Of a stretch of DNA of 64,000 nucleotides, positions 8,539-17,720 are shown in pieces (within the stretch, counting starts at the first letter, position 1; every line of letters begins with the position of its first letter). Under the pieces are notes generated by a model. That model saw nothing but the letters and a program-made list of their open reading frames with translations, searched no databases and had not been told where the DNA came from. Where the stretch lies: the NCBI GenBank assembly GCA_020741775.1, contig DYYG01000005.1, positions 1-64,000 of the forward strand, read 5' to 3'. The position numbers and the translations under genes were made by a program. Source of the stretch: Methylorubrum populi (lineage in GTDB: Bacteria; Pseudomonadota; Alphaproteobacteria; Rhizobiales; Beijerinckiaceae).

Positions 8539-9264
8539 TCAGCCGTAGCGGTGCAGCTCCGAGCCGTGCCGCTTCAACCAGCGCTCGGCTTCGTCGACAT
8601 TCGGGCAGAGTTCATGGGTGAGCGCCCAGAAGCGGGGGGAATGGTTCATTTCCCGCAGATGCGCCATCTCGTGGGCGACGAGGTAATCGAGCACCACCGG
8701 CGGCGCGAGGATCAGGCGCCACGAGAAGTTCAGCTCGCCCTTGGCCGTGCATGAGCCCCAGCGGCTGCGCGTGTCGCGCAGGGTGACCCGCGCGGGCCGC
8801 TGCCCCAGCCGGGCGGCATAGACCGCCACCGCGTGCGACAGGTCGCGGCGCGCCTCACGCGTCAGGAACTCGCGCACGCGGCGGGCCATGTGGTCCGCCT
8901 CGCCCGGCACGGCGAGGGTTGCGCTCTCAGGATCGACTTCGGCGCTGCCACGGCCTTCCCGCGACACGATCCGGTGCGGGATTCCCCTCAGCGGGATGAC
9001 CGAGCCTGCCGAGAACGAGACCCGTTCCGGCAGCTTGGCGAGACGGGTCGCGATCCAGCCGCCATGGCTCTGGGCGAATTTCTGGGCCGTGGCGAGGGAG
9101 GTGCGGGTCGGCAAGGTCAGGACGACCGCGCCGGTCGCGCTCGACACCCGCAGGGTCAGCCGGCGCGCGGCCGGGCGCCGCAGGATCGCGACGCGGAAGG
9201 ACTGCCCTTCATGGGCGATCTCGATGTGATCCGGGTCGGGCCGTCGCAGCAGAGCGCGCGTCAT
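8539..9264 (-). CDS. YgjP-like metallopeptidase (DUF45/SprT-like)
   Basis: Zinc-dependent peptidase-like protein of the YgjP/DUF45 family (241 residues). The signature SRWGSC (167-172) precedes the zinc-binding helix HEMAH (198-202) and third ligand His208 in NHSPRFW, as in the family. The N-terminal 100 residues form the usual beta-rich domain (RRLTLRVSSATGAVVLTLP). Start chosen at 9264 (MTRALLRRPD), since the longer frame adds 21 residues without conservation. No signal peptide, so cytosolic. Its cellular substrate is not known. It stands between convergent and same-strand neighbours with no evident operon partner. Confidence 0.9.
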   Translation of the reverse strand: MTRALLRRPDPDHIEIAHEGQSFRVAILRRPAARRLTLRVSSATGAVVLTLPTRTSLATAQKFAQSHGGWIATRLAKLPERVSFSAGSVIPLRGIPHRIVSREGRGSAEVDPESATLAVPGEADHMARRVREFLTREARRDLSHAVAVYAARLGQRPARVTLRDTRSRWGSCTAKGELNFSWRLILAPPVVLDYLVAHEMAHLREMNHSPRFWALTHELCPNVDEAERWLKRHGSELHRYG

Positions 9265-9344
9265 GTCCGCCAACCTAGCCACGCCGGTCCCGCTCAACCA
9301 CCCCGGCCAACCATCCCCTGCCGACATTCCACAGCTCAGCCCCG

Positions 9345-10589
9345 TCAGGCACCCGCCTCCATCTCTCGCACGAAGCGGGCGATGCGCGGAGCGATGACGG
9401 AGCGGAAACGCGAACCGTTGAACACGCCGTAATGCCCCACCTTTTCCTGGAGGTGATAGGCCTTGCGCGCCTCCGGAAGGTTGGGAGTGAGGTCGAGGGC
9501 GGCCTTGGTCTGGCCGACACCGGAGATATCGTCGTTCTCGCCCTCCACGGCGAGGATGGCGCAGCGCCGGATCGCGGCGAGATCGACGGGTTGCCCGGCA
9601 TGGCGCATCCGGCCCCGCGGCAGGTCATGATCGACGAACACGGTCTGCACGGTCTGGAGATAGAATTCGGCCGTCAGGTCCATCACGGCGAGATACTCGT
9701 CGTAGAATTCGCGATGTTTCTCGGCGGAGTCGCCGTCACCCGTGACGAGATGGTGGAACATGTCCGTATGGGCGGTGACGTGCCGGTCGAGGTTCATCGC
9801 CATGAAGCCGGAGAGCTGCAGGAAGCCCGGATAGACCCGGCGCAGGGCCCCCGGATACATCGGCGGCACCACGGTGATGCAGTTCTTCTCGAACCAGCTC
9901 ATGCCGCGCTCCTGGGCGAGGCAGTTCACGGCGGTCGGCGAGCGGCGGGTGTCGATCGGCCCGCCCATCAGGGTCATCGAGACCGGAACCGCATCCGAAC
10001 CGGCCGCCTCCATCAGCGCGATCGCGGCGAAGACCGGCACGGCGGGCTGGCACACCGCCATGACGTGCAGGTCCGGACCGAGGTCGCGGAACATCGCCTG
10101 CAGGTAGTCGATATACGTGTCGAGATCGAACCGGCCCTCCAGCAGCGGCACCATGCGCGCATCGGACCAATCCGTGATGAACACCCGGTGGTTGGGCAGC
10201 ATCGCCTCCACGGTGCCCCGCAGGAGCGTGGCGTAGTGGCCCGACATCGGCGCGACGATCAGGAGCTTGGGCTGCGTCTCCGTCGGACCGCGGCTGAAGG
10301 CCCGGTCGAACGCGATCACCCGGCAGAAGGGCCGTGTCCAGACGACCCGTTCGGAGACGGGGACCGGCTGACCGTCGATCACCGTCGTCGGGAGATCGAA
10401 ATCCGGTTTGCCGTATCGGCGGGTCATCCGCTCGAACATCTGGAGCGCGGCCACCGTCGAGCGGGCATAGGGACCGTAGGCGAAGGGATTGCCCGGATTT
10501 TCCAGGCTGTGCCGGGTCGCATCCGCCATCAGCCTCGCGGGCGTCAGCATCGCGCGCGCGGCCTCGTACCAGGCATAAGCCAGATCCAT
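9345..10589 (-). CDS. phaZ: Intracellular polyhydroxyalkanoate depolymerase
   Basis: Hydrolase that mobilises stored intracellular poly-3-hydroxybutyrate granules. The 414-residue product matches the PhaZ1 type: N-terminal AYAWYEAARAMLTPARLMA, the nucleophile elbow VMAVCQPAV with Cys180 (this enzyme class uses Cys rather than Ser), the acid-region motif AVEGENDDIS, and the catalytic His in KVGHYGVFNGSR near the C-terminus. There is no signal peptide. It is divergent from regB with a 145-bp shared upstream region, so redox control of polymer breakdown is possible (inference). Start 10589 fits the family N-terminus; the longer frame is unsupported. Confidence 0.93.
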   Translation of the reverse strand: MDLAYAWYEAARAMLTPARLMADATRHSLENPGNPFAYGPYARSTVAALQMFERMTRRYGKPDFDLPTTVIDGQPVPVSERVVWTRPFCRVIAFDRAFSRGPTETQPKLLIVAPMSGHYATLLRGTVEAMLPNHRVFITDWSDARMVPLLEGRFDLDTYIDYLQAMFRDLGPDLHVMAVCQPAVPVFAAIALMEAAGSDAVPVSMTLMGGPIDTRRSPTAVNCLAQERGMSWFEKNCITVVPPMYPGALRRVYPGFLQLSGFMAMNLDRHVTAHTDMFHHLVTGDGDSAEKHREFYDEYLAVMDLTAEFYLQTVQTVFVDHDLPRGRMRHAGQPVDLAAIRRCAILAVEGENDDISGVGQTKAALDLTPNLPEARKAYHLQEKVGHYGVFNGSRFRSVIAPRIARFVREMEAGA

Positions 10590-10734
10590 GTCGGCACTCC
10601 CCGAGACTGCGGCCGGCCAGACGCGCTTAACGAATGTTGCGTCGGTCTGATCCGTCTTATCCGCGCGGCGGGGGCGATGCACCTGTGGATTCCGCGGTGG
10701 ACGCATCTTCTTCGGGCCCTATCGTAGCCGCACC

Positions 10735-12129
10735 ATGATCCAAGCGGCCCACGAAACCCTCACCCCGACGGGCCGCCATCTGCGGCTCGACACCTTCGTG
10801 CGCCTGCGCTGGCTCGCCCTCACAGGTCAGAGCGCAGCGGTGGTCGGCGCCCAGTTCGGGCTCGGGCTGAATCTGCCCTTCGGCTGGTGCTTCCTCGTCA
10901 TCGCCGCCTCGTGCTGGCTCAATCTGGCTTTGCGCATCCGCTTCCCGGCCAGCTACCGGCTGAGCGACGATTCCGCGGCCTTGCTGCTGGCCTTCGACAT
11001 CGTCCAGCTCGCCGGGCTGCTGTTTCTGACCGGCGGCCTGCAGAACCCGTTCTCGCTGCTCTTCCTCGCCCCGGTGCTGATCTCGGCCACCGCCCTGCCG
11101 CCGGAGCGAACCCTGGCGCTCGGCCTGCTGGCGGTCGGCCTCGCCACCCTGCTCGCCCTCGTGCACCGCCCCCTGCCCTGGTTCGCCGACGGGAGGATCG
11201 AGCTACCCTTCCTCTATGTGTCGGGAGTTTGGACCGCGATCCTGCTCGGCACCGCCTTCACCGGCGTCTATGCGTGGCGGGTGGCGGAGGAAACCCGTCA
11301 GCTCGCCCGGGCGCTCGCGGCGACCGAACTGGTCCTCGCCCGCGAACAGCACCTGTCTCAGCTCGACGGGCTCGCCGCGGCGGCGGCCCACGAACTCGGC
11401 ACCCCGCTCGGCACGATCATGCTCGTCGCCAAGGAACTCGACCGGCAGCTCGGCCCGACCGCCTCCCCGGCCGTCGCCGAGGATCTCAGCCTGTTGCGCG
11501 ATCAGGTGGACCGCTGCCGGGGCATCCTCTCGAAGCTGACATCGCTCGGCGAAGACAACGAGGAGGGCGAAGGGTTCCTGCAAACGGTGACCTTCGGCCA
11601 TCTGATCGAGGAATTGGTGGCGCCGCAGCGCGCACTCGGCATCGCCGTGGAGGTGTCGAAGCAGGGCGACGGACCGGAGCCGGTCTGCCGCCGCAACGCC
11701 GGCGTGATGTTCGGCCTCGCCAACATCCTCGACAATGCCGTGGATTTCGCCGAGACGCGGGTCATCGTCGAAGCCCATTGGAACGCCGAGCGGGTGACGC
11801 TCTCGATCCGCGACGACGGCCCCGGCTTTCCGAGCGACGTGCTGCTCCGGGCCGGCGAGCCTTACGTGACGACGCGCAGTCCCGGCCGCTCAAGGGGCGC
11901 CGACGAGACCGGCGGCGGCCTCGGGCTCGGCCTGTTCATCGCGAAAACCCTGATTGAGCGATCCGGCGCACAGCTCCTGCTGTCCAACATCACAGAGCCG
12001 GGGCAGCGCGGCGCCTCGGTCCGCGTCACCTGGGTCCGTCACATCTTCGAGAGAGAAGCGATTGCGCCCCATCGCGTTGCGCACAATTCTATATCCCCCC
12101 TGACGGAACGCGATGCCGCACCCATATAG
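10735..12129 (+). CDS. regB: Redox-sensing histidine kinase RegB/PrrB/ActS type
   Basis: Membrane sensor kinase of the global redox two-component system. Six hydrophobic segments occupy about residues 25-180 and include the quinone-binding signature GGLQNPF (100-106). The H-box AAAAHELGTPLGT carries the phosphorylated His219, and Cys261 in VDRCRGIL lies 42 residues later, the position of the redox-active Cys265 of Rhodobacter RegB. N-box NILDNAVDF and G-boxes DDGPGF and GGGLGLGLFIAKTL complete the ATPase domain. The last 20 or so residues are not conserved in the family as I know it. It is followed 36 bp later by regA and is divergent from phaZ. Confidence 0.95.
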   Translation: MIQAAHETLTPTGRHLRLDTFVRLRWLALTGQSAAVVGAQFGLGLNLPFGWCFLVIAASCWLNLALRIRFPASYRLSDDSAALLLAFDIVQLAGLLFLTGGLQNPFSLLFLAPVLISATALPPERTLALGLLAVGLATLLALVHRPLPWFADGRIELPFLYVSGVWTAILLGTAFTGVYAWRVAEETRQLARALAATELVLAREQHLSQLDGLAAAAAHELGTPLGTIMLVAKELDRQLGPTASPAVAEDLSLLRDQVDRCRGILSKLTSLGEDNEEGEGFLQTVTFGHLIEELVAPQRALGIAVEVSKQGDGPEPVCRRNAGVMFGLANILDNAVDFAETRVIVEAHWNAERVTLSIRDDGPGFPSDVLLRAGEPYVTTRSPGRSRGADETGGGLGLGLFIAKTLIERSGAQLLLSNITEPGQRGASVRVTWVRHIFEREAIAPHRVAHNSISPLTERDAAPI

Positions 12130-12165
12130 TGCTCACAGATGACACGAACCGACGAGGAGCGCCGC

Positions 12166-12768
12166 ATGCTGACGCAGAGCGGGACGACGGTGCCAGGCTC
12201 GGACACCGCATTTCTTTCCGATACCGATCCTCTCTCCGCCTTCAGCGACCGCAGTCTGCTGATCGTTGACGACGACAAGCCGTTCTCGACCCGCCTCGCC
12301 CGCGCCATGGAAGCCCGTGGTTACGAGGTGCACGTGGCCGAGAGCGTCAGTGACGGGGTCGCCGCCGTCGAAGCCAGGGCACCCGCCTTCGCCGTGATCG
12401 ACATGCGGCTGGGCGACGGCAATGGACTCGATGTGATCGCCCGGCTCAAGGAGCGCCGGCCGGAGGCGCGCGGCGTCATCCTCACCGGCTACGGCAACAT
12501 CGCCACGGCCGTGACCGCGGTGAAGCTCGGCGCCTTCGATTATCTCGCCAAGCCGGCCGATGCCGACGAGATCCACGGGACGCTCATGGCTCAGCCCGGC
12601 GAGCGGGCCGATCCGCCGGAAAATCCGATGTCCGCCGACCGGGTGCGCTGGGAGCATATCCAGCGGGTCTACGAATTGTGCGGGCGCAACGTGTCCGAGA
12701 CCGCCCGGCGGCTCAACATGCATCGGCGAACCCTGCAGCGGATCCTGGCCAAGCGGGCACCGCGCTGA
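12166..12768 (+). CDS. regA: Redox response regulator RegA/PrrA/ActR type
   Basis: DNA-binding partner of RegB. The receiver domain (about 29-145) has the acidic pair in LLIVDDDKPF, phosphoacceptor Asp79 in VIDMRLGDG, the switch Thr in ILTGYGNIATA and Lys in YLAKPADADE. A Pro-rich hinge precedes the C-terminal Fis-type helix-turn-helix ELCGRNVSETARRLNMHRRTLQR. I chose ATG 12166 because GAGGAG lies 6 bases upstream; ATG 12139 is in frame but lacks one. The family controls respiration, carbon and nitrogen fixation genes in alphaproteobacteria; targets here are unknown. A hairpin at 12853-12889 probably ends the transcript. Confidence 0.95.
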   Translation: MLTQSGTTVPGSDTAFLSDTDPLSAFSDRSLLIVDDDKPFSTRLARAMEARGYEVHVAESVSDGVAAVEARAPAFAVIDMRLGDGNGLDVIARLKERRPEARGVILTGYGNIATAVTAVKLGAFDYLAKPADADEIHGTLMAQPGERADPPENPMSADRVRWEHIQRVYELCGRNVSETARRLNMHRRTLQRILAKRAPR

Positions 12769-12852
12769 CGACAGAGGAGGCGGCGAGCCCCTTGCCGGCT
12801 CCTCACGACTTCGGTGCCTCGATTCGGCTTCCGCCCGGATGATGGCTAGACG

Positions 12853-12889
12853 GCGGGCGGTACCGGTAGAGACTACCGAGCCCGCCCGC
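12853..12889 (+). terminator. Hairpin downstream of regA
   Basis: An outer stem GCGGGC (12853-12858)/GCCCGC (12884-12889) encloses an inner stem CGGTAG (12864-12869)/CTACCG (12873-12878). It lies 85 bp after the regA stop. No T-run follows, so Rho-assisted termination or RNA stabilisation is equally possible. Confidence 0.45.
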
Positions 12890-12989
12890 TCCGGCATTCG
12901 AATGCCGCTTCCCCTGGTGCTTCCGGCGGTTGCGTGTGAGGCCGGCCTCGGGCTACTTCGCCCCTGACGACGCGGAACAGGCCGTAGCG

Positions 12990-13214
12990 ATGCGAAATCT
13001 GATCACGATCCTGGGGCTCATGGTGCTGGTCGGCACGGAGGTGTTCGCCGCCGCCATTGCCGCCGGCTGGGCGCTGGCCGGCTTGCTCGATCTCGGTGAT
13101 CGGGTCGGGCATGTGCTGATGGGAGTCTTCAGCCTCATCGCGGCCTGGATCATGCTCAAGCTCTGGCAGCGCGCGACGGAAGCTGAGCCGATCCGATCCG
13201 ATGTACACGGATAG
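12990..13214 (+). CDS. Small membrane protein of unknown function
   Basis: A 74-residue protein starting MRNLITILGL, with two hydrophobic segments (about residues 4-30 and 38-58) joined by a short LLDLGDRVGH loop, and a charged tail (KLWQRATEAEPIRSDVHG). It would be an inner-membrane hairpin with both ends on one side. The start at 12990 removes an unlikely 20-residue polar extension. It stands alone between regA and purS. The transmembrane pattern supports a real gene, but I recognise no family. Confidence 0.55.
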   Translation: MRNLITILGLMVLVGTEVFAAAIAAGWALAGLLDLGDRVGHVLMGVFSLIAAWIMLKLWQRATEAEPIRSDVHG

Positions 13215-13401
13215 AAAACTTCTTTTATGGATAGCATCTCGTTATGAGAGCGCGATAGCATTCCTGTCGGCAGGTCATCCATCGCTTGCTTCCGGATAAT
13301 ATCGACGCCTCTGATCCTCCACCGCTGATGATGATCGGTCCGCGTCGTTCACCACACCCCGACACCGGCGCGACCGCCGACTTCACAAACGAGTGCCTGC
13401 C

Positions 13402-13641
13402 ATGAAAGCCCGCATCGTCGTCACCTTAAAAACCGGCGTCCTCGACCCGCAGGGTAAGGCGATCGAAGCTGCTTTGAAGTCCTTCGGTATTCAGGACATT
13501 TCGGGTGTGCGTCAGGGCAAGGTCTTCGACCTGGAAGTTGCCTCCGAGGACCGCGAACAGGCTGAGGCGACGCTGAAGGCCGCCTGCGAGAAGCTGCTCG
13601 CGAACACCGTGGTCGAGAACTACACCGTCGAGATCGCCTGA
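13402..13641 (+). CDS. purS: Phosphoribosylformylglycinamidine synthase subunit PurS
   Basis: Small structural subunit that bridges PurQ and PurL in the three-part FGAM synthase of purine synthesis. The 79-residue product matches the family from MKARIVVTLKTGVLDPQGKAIEAALKS through VRQGKVFDLEV to the C-terminal ACEKLLANTVVENYTVEI. Start at 13402 (MKARI) is the conserved one. The stop overlaps the purQ start as TGATG, giving translational coupling. purL is not in the window. Confidence 0.97.
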   Translation: MKARIVVTLKTGVLDPQGKAIEAALKSFGIQDISGVRQGKVFDLEVASEDREQAEATLKAACEKLLANTVVENYTVEIA

Positions 13642-14321
13642 TGCGCGCCGCCGTCGTCGTCTTTCCGGGCTCGAATCGCGACGGCGACGTAGCTCGGGCC
13701 CTGCGCCATTCGGGTGCGGAGGTCGTCAGCGTCTGGCACGCCGACACGGAGCTGCCCGCCGGAACGGATCTCGCCGTGGTGCCCGGTGGCTTCTCCTACG
13801 GTGACTATCTGCGCTGCGGTGCCATCGCCGGCCGTGCCGCCGCGATGGATGCAGTGCGCGCCCATGCCGCTCGGGGCGGCTTGGTTCTGGGCATCTGCAA
13901 CGGCTTCCAGATCCTGTGCGAATCGGGCCTGCTGCCCGGCGTGCTGATGCGGAACGTGAACCGCCGCTTCATCTGCCACCGCCAGTTCCTGCGGGTCGAG
14001 CGGACCGACACGCGCTTCACCTCGGCCTACACGCAAGGGCAGGTCATCGACGTCTGCGTCGCCCATGGCGAGGGCAATTACTTTGCCGATCCTGCCACCA
14101 TCGACCGTCTCGAGGGCGAGGGTCGCGTTGCCTTCCGCTACTGCGACGCCGAGGGCGGTCTGACCGAGGATGCCAACCGCAACGGCTCGCTCAATTCCAT
14201 TGCCGGTATCTACTCCGAGCAGCGGAACGTGCTCGGCATGATGCCCCACCCGGAAAACTTCGTCGACGCTCTGGTCGGCGGGGTCGATGGCAAGGGCCTG
14301 TTCGACAGCCTGGCGGCCTGA
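13641..14321 (+). CDS. purQ: Phosphoribosylformylglycinamidine synthase subunit PurQ
   Basis: Class I glutamine amidotransferase subunit that supplies ammonia to PurL for FGAM formation in de novo purine synthesis. The 226-residue product has VVPGGFSYGDYLRCGAIA (oxyanion region), the nucleophile Cys86 in LGICNGFQILCE, and the His/Glu of the triad in GMMPHPENFVDAL. It overlaps purS by one base (TGATG) and is followed by two hairpins (14343-14403) that separate it from the convergent apt gene. Confidence 0.97.
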   Translation: MRAAVVVFPGSNRDGDVARALRHSGAEVVSVWHADTELPAGTDLAVVPGGFSYGDYLRCGAIAGRAAAMDAVRAHAARGGLVLGICNGFQILCESGLLPGVLMRNVNRRFICHRQFLRVERTDTRFTSAYTQGQVIDVCVAHGEGNYFADPATIDRLEGEGRVAFRYCDAEGGLTEDANRNGSLNSIAGIYSEQRNVLGMMPHPENFVDALVGGVDGKGLFDSLAA

Positions 14322-14342
14322 CGCCGTCTTTCAAAAGCGAAC

Positions 14343-14403
14343 GCCCCTCCTCCGGGAGGGGCCACGAAAAAACCCGCCGTCACGGTGTCATCCGTGACGG
14401 CGG
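14343..14403. terminator. Tandem hairpins between convergent purQ and apt
   Basis: The first stem is GCCCCTCC (14343-14350)/GGAGGGGC (14355-14362), followed by CACGAAAAAA; the A-run makes it an intrinsic terminator when read toward apt's strand. The second is CCGCCGTCACGG...CCGTGACGGCGG (about 14374-14403) with a TGTCAT loop. Together they can end transcription from both convergent genes. Confidence 0.75.
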
Positions 14404-14448
14404 CGTGATGGCGATGCGCCCCGGCCTGAACCGAGGCCGATGACGGCC

Positions 14449-14994
14449 TCAGTGCCCCTCGAACTCCATCAGCGTCCGCACGGTGACGCCGAGGTCACGC
14501 AGGCGCTGGGCGCCACCAATCTCCGGCAGATCGATCACGAAGCACGCGGCCACCACCTCGGCGCCGAGCTGGCGCAGGAGATTCACCGCCGCCGTCGCCG
14601 TGCCGCCGGTGGCGATCAGGTCATCGACCAGAATCACCCGGTCGCCGGCTCGGATCGCATCGACATGGATCTCGATCTCGTCGGTGCCGTATTCCAGCGC
14701 GTAGGCGGTCGAGACCGTCTTGTGCGGCAGCTTTCCCTTCTTGCGAATCGGCACGAAGCCCGAGGACAGCTGGTGCGCCACCGCGCCACCGAGGATGAAG
14801 CCCCGCGCCTCGATTCCCGCGACCTGATCAATCCGCCCGCCCGCGAAGGGATGCACCAGCGAATCAACCGCCCGGCGGAACGCACGCGGGTCGCTGAGCA
14901 AGGTGGTGATGTCGCGGAAGATGATACCCGGCTTGGGGTAATCGGGGATCGAGCGGACCGAGTCCTTGAGGGCGGAGTGGCGGCGGGCTTCCAT
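14449..14994 (-). CDS. apt: Adenine phosphoribosyltransferase
   Basis: Purine salvage enzyme that makes AMP from adenine and PRPP. The 181-residue product shows the family N-terminus [36 protein letters not shown], the flexible loop region [27 protein letters not shown], and the PRPP-binding loop [17 protein letters not shown]. Length and motif order are typical. It lies 86 bp downstream of suhB on the same strand and converges on purQ, placing salvage and de novo purine genes side by side. Confidence 0.97.
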   Translation of the reverse strand: MEARRHSALKDSVRSIPDYPKPGIIFRDITTLLSDPRAFRRAVDSLVHPFAGGRIDQVAGIEARGFILGGAVAHQLSSGFVPIRKKGKLPHKTVSTAYALEYGTDEIEIHVDAIRAGDRVILVDDLIATGGTATAAVNLLRQLGAEVVAACFVIDLPEIGGAQRLRDLGVTVRTLMEFEGH

Positions 14995-15080
14995 GCGGGG
15001 CGCTCGATGTGAGGGGTTGCGCGACGGGTTCGGAGCGGACGCAGCGGCATCGGGCGCACCGGCCCGTGCCGCTACCCGCC

Positions 15081-15875
15081 TCAGGCGTTGGCTTTGCGCA
15101 GAAGGGCGATCAGTTCGCGGTGCAGCACTTCATTGCCGCAGGCCACCGAGCGGGCGGTGAGCGGCTCGGCTCCGCCATCGGCGCTGGTGACGAAACCGCC
15201 AGCCTCGCGCACGAGGATGATGCCCGCCGCGATGTCCCAGGTCTGGAGGTCCCGCTCCCAGTAAAGGTCCGTGCGTCCGCAGGCGACGTAGGCCAGATCG
15301 AGCGCCGCCGAGCCGAAGCGGCGGGTACCGCCCGAGACCGCCATCACCGCCGCGACCTCCTTGAGCAGCCGGCCGTGGCTGCCGCGCCCGAGATAGGGTG
15401 TGCCGTAAGCCACGAGCGCATCGGCGAAATCCTGACGGCCGGAGACGCGCAGGCGCCGGTTGTTGAGGTAAGCGCCCTTGCCGCGCTCGGCCAGGAACAG
15501 CTCGTCCTTGGCCGGATCGTAGATGACGCCGGCGACGATCTGCCCGTCGCGCTCGAGGCCGACCGAGATCGCGAAATGCGGAATGCCGTGCAGGAAGTTG
15601 GTCGTCCCGTCGAGGGGATCGACGTGCCAGGTATGGCTCTTGTCGGTGCCCTCGATGATCCCGCTCTCCTCCATCACGAGGCTGTAACCGGGACGCGCCT
15701 TCATCAGGGCATCGCGCAGCACTTCCTCGGCCTTCTTGTCGGCGGCCGAGACGAAGTTGCCGGGCCCCTTTCGGGAGACCTGAAGGTTTTCGACCTCGCC
15801 GAAGTCGCGCTTGAGGCCGCGGGCGGCTTTGCGCACGGCATCGACCATGACGGTCATGAGAGGAGAGTTGATCAT
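15081..15875 (-). CDS. suhB: Inositol monophosphatase family protein
   Basis: Mg-dependent, Li-sensitive phosphatase fold of 264 residues; E. coli SuhB, the closest-known model, hydrolyses inositol phosphates and also acts in rRNA antitermination. Metal-site motifs are present: EESGII (69-74), DPLDGTTNF (86-94) and [15 protein letters not shown] near the C-terminus. Start 15875 ([21 protein letters not shown]) matches the family N-terminus. The symbol is by family; substrate not determined. It precedes apt with an 86-bp gap. Confidence 0.9.
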   Translation of the reverse strand: MINSPLMTVMVDAVRKAARGLKRDFGEVENLQVSRKGPGNFVSAADKKAEEVLRDALMKARPGYSLVMEESGIIEGTDKSHTWHVDPLDGTTNFLHGIPHFAISVGLERDGQIVAGVIYDPAKDELFLAERGKGAYLNNRRLRVSGRQDFADALVAYGTPYLGRGSHGRLLKEVAAVMAVSGGTRRFGSAALDLAYVACGRTDLYWERDLQTWDIAAGIILVREAGGFVTSADGGAEPLTARSVACGNEVLHRELIALLRKANA

Positions 15876-16073
15876 GCGGTTCGGCTCGAAGCGCTCAGGC
15901 TGCGCCCTGCTGGATGAGAAAGATCTGTCAGGGCTTCTATACACCTCGCGCCGTAGCGCCAGAGGCGATCGTGCAGGGCGGATATTTGCGCCTGTCTCAC
16001 GATGCCTCCTCGCAGCCCCGATGCGGCGCGGGAGACCGGGACGTGACGGCGTGCCAGGACGGCTTCGCTGCCT

Positions 16074-16697
16074 TCAGGCAAGAGCCGCGACGAACCGGGC
16101 CGCCGCGCCCCTGGGATCGCTGGCGCGCATCACGCCGCCCATGACGGCGATGCCGGCCGCCCCGGCCGCGCGGCAAGCCGCGGCCTCCCCCGCAGCGATG
16201 CCACCGAGGCCGAAGACCTGCAGGCGAAGGACAGAGGCCGCGCGCAAGGCTTCCAGGCCGAGCGCGGGCCCATAGCCGGGCTTGCTGGGGGTGAGGAAGA
16301 TCGGGCTGAGGGTCGCATAATCGGCGCCGGCCTTTTCCGCTGCGGCGATTTCCGCGACGGAATGGGCCGAGACCCCGATGAGGGCCGTGGCGCCGAGCCG
16401 CTCCCGCGCCGACCGGATGCCATCGGTCCCGGCCGAGCCCGGCAGATGCACGCCCTGCGCCCCGGCTTCCGCGGCAAGCTCCGCATCGCCACCGATGACG
16501 AGATGGCCGCCGACCGGTCTCAGGATGTCGAGCAGTTCGCGGGCAAGCTCCCGCCGCGCCACATTGTCGAGATCGCGGTCACGTAGCCAGACGAAGCGGA
16601 CGCCCCCCGCCACCGCCTCGCCCACGGTCGCGGCCAGGGGCCGGGCGGCCCCATGACGGTCGGTGACGAGGAGGAGGCGCGGGAGCGTCGCCGTCAC
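16074..16697 (-). CDS. thiE: Thiamine phosphate synthase
   Basis: Joins HMP-pyrophosphate and the thiazole phosphate to form thiamine phosphate. The 207-residue product has LLLVTDRHG at the start, [66 protein letters not shown] and [28 protein letters not shown], all family landmarks. Start is GTG at 16697, whose GTGA overlaps the thiG stop (16694-16697). It is the last gene of the riboswitch-controlled thiO-thiS-thiG-thiE operon. Some Rhizobiales ThiE copies are short or diverged, but this looks complete. Confidence 0.92.
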   Translation of the reverse strand: MTATLPRLLLVTDRHGAARPLAATVGEAVAGGVRFVWLRDRDLDNVARRELARELLDILRPVGGHLVIGGDAELAAEAGAQGVHLPGSAGTDGIRSARERLGATALIGVSAHSVAEIAAAEKAGADYATLSPIFLTPSKPGYGPALGLEALRAASVLRLQVFGLGGIAAGEAAACRAAGAAGIAVMGGVMRASDPRGAAARFVAALA

Positions 16698-17503
16698 GAC
16701 CCGACGAGGCCGAGTTGCGGGCTCGATGGCTCGGCCCTGCCCCGGCGCGGGATGCGGCCGGCGAGGTAGGCGAGCCGGCCGGCCTCGACAGCGTGGCGCA
16801 TGGCGGCGGCCATCCGCACCGGATCGTCGGCCTTGGCGATCGCGGTGTTGATGAGACAGGCGGAGGCGCCGAGTTCCATGGCGATGACCGCGTCGGAGGC
16901 GGTGCCGATGCCGGCATCGACGATCACCGGCACCTTGGCCCGGCGGCAGATCAGCTCGATATTGGCCGGATTGGCGATTCCCATGCCCGAACCGATCAGC
17001 GAGCCCATCGGCATCACCGCCGCGCAGCCGAGATCGGCCAGCCGCTCGCAGATGACGGGATCGTCGTTGCAATAGGGCAGCACGGTGAAGCCGTCATCGA
17101 CGAGATGGCGGCAGGCTTCGAGGAGTTCGGTGACATCCGGATAAAGCGTCTCCCGGTCGCCGATCACCTCGACCTTGATCCAGTCGGTGCCGAGCGCCTC
17201 GCGGGCGAGTTCGGCGGTCATGATCGCGTCCCGCGCCGTCTCGCAACCGGCGGTGTTGGGCAGGAAGCGCTTACCCTTCAGCTTCTGGAAGGTGTCCGAG
17301 CCGTGGCCCTGGAGCGAGACCCGGCGGATCGAGGCGGTGACGATCTCGGCTTCCGAGGCGCGCACCGCCTGAGCCATGATCTCCTGGCTCGGATAGCCGG
17401 CCGTGCCGATGAAGAGGCGCGAGGACAGGCGGATCCCTGCGATCTCGAAGCCGTCATCCGCGGCGGCGGAGCCCTGCGTGAGGGTGGTGTCGTGGTGGTT
17501 CAT
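16694..17503 (-). CDS. thiG: Thiazole synthase
   Basis: Forms the thiazole ring of thiamine from DXP, dehydroglycine and the ThiS thiocarboxylate. The 269-residue TIM barrel has [33 protein letters not shown], the Schiff-base Lys110 in [28 protein letters not shown], and [14 protein letters not shown] with [13 protein letters not shown]. It lies 4 bases downstream of thiS and overlaps thiE by four bases. Dehydroglycine would come from ThiO in the same operon. Confidence 0.97.
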   Translation of the reverse strand: MNHHDTTLTQGSAAADDGFEIAGIRLSSRLFIGTAGYPSQEIMAQAVRASEAEIVTASIRRVSLQGHGSDTFQKLKGKRFLPNTAGCETARDAIMTAELAREALGTDWIKVEVIGDRETLYPDVTELLEACRHLVDDGFTVLPYCNDDPVICERLADLGCAAVMPMGSLIGSGMGIANPANIELICRRAKVPVIVDAGIGTASDAVIAMELGASACLINTAIAKADDPVRMAAAMRHAVEAGRLAYLAGRIPRRGRAEPSSPQLGLVGS

Positions 17504-17507
17504 GCCT

Positions 17508-17720
17508 TCAGCCTCCCTGCATGGCACGGACGATCTCGATGCGGTCGCCCTCGTTGAGCGCGGTCTGCGGCCAGGCCGCCTTGCGCACGACGCGCCCGTT
17601 GACGGCAATAGCGATGCCCTCGGGGCTCTCGATGCCCCGCTCCTCCGCCTCGGCGGCGAACAGGGCGGCCAAGTCGGACGCCTCGCCTTCGTAGGGTTCT
17701 CCGTTGACGGTCAGCCTCAT
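17508..17720 (-). CDS. thiS: Sulfur carrier protein ThiS
   Basis: Ubiquitin-like 70-residue protein that carries sulfur as a C-terminal thiocarboxylate to ThiG. It begins [12 protein letters not shown], contains [15 protein letters not shown] and [15 protein letters not shown], and ends in the essential Gly-Gly. Its ATG overlaps the thiO stop (ATGA, 17717-17720). The activating enzyme (ThiF/MoeB) is not in the window. Confidence 0.95.
   Translation of the reverse strand: MRLTVNGEPYEGEASDLAALFAAEAEERGIESPEGIAIAVNGRVVRKAAWPQTALNEGDRIEIVRAMQGG

Noticed and set aside
15876..16073. Possible small gene between thiE and suhB
   Set aside because: The 69-codon frame there overlaps both flanks, has no motif, and no tRNA-like fold was visible.
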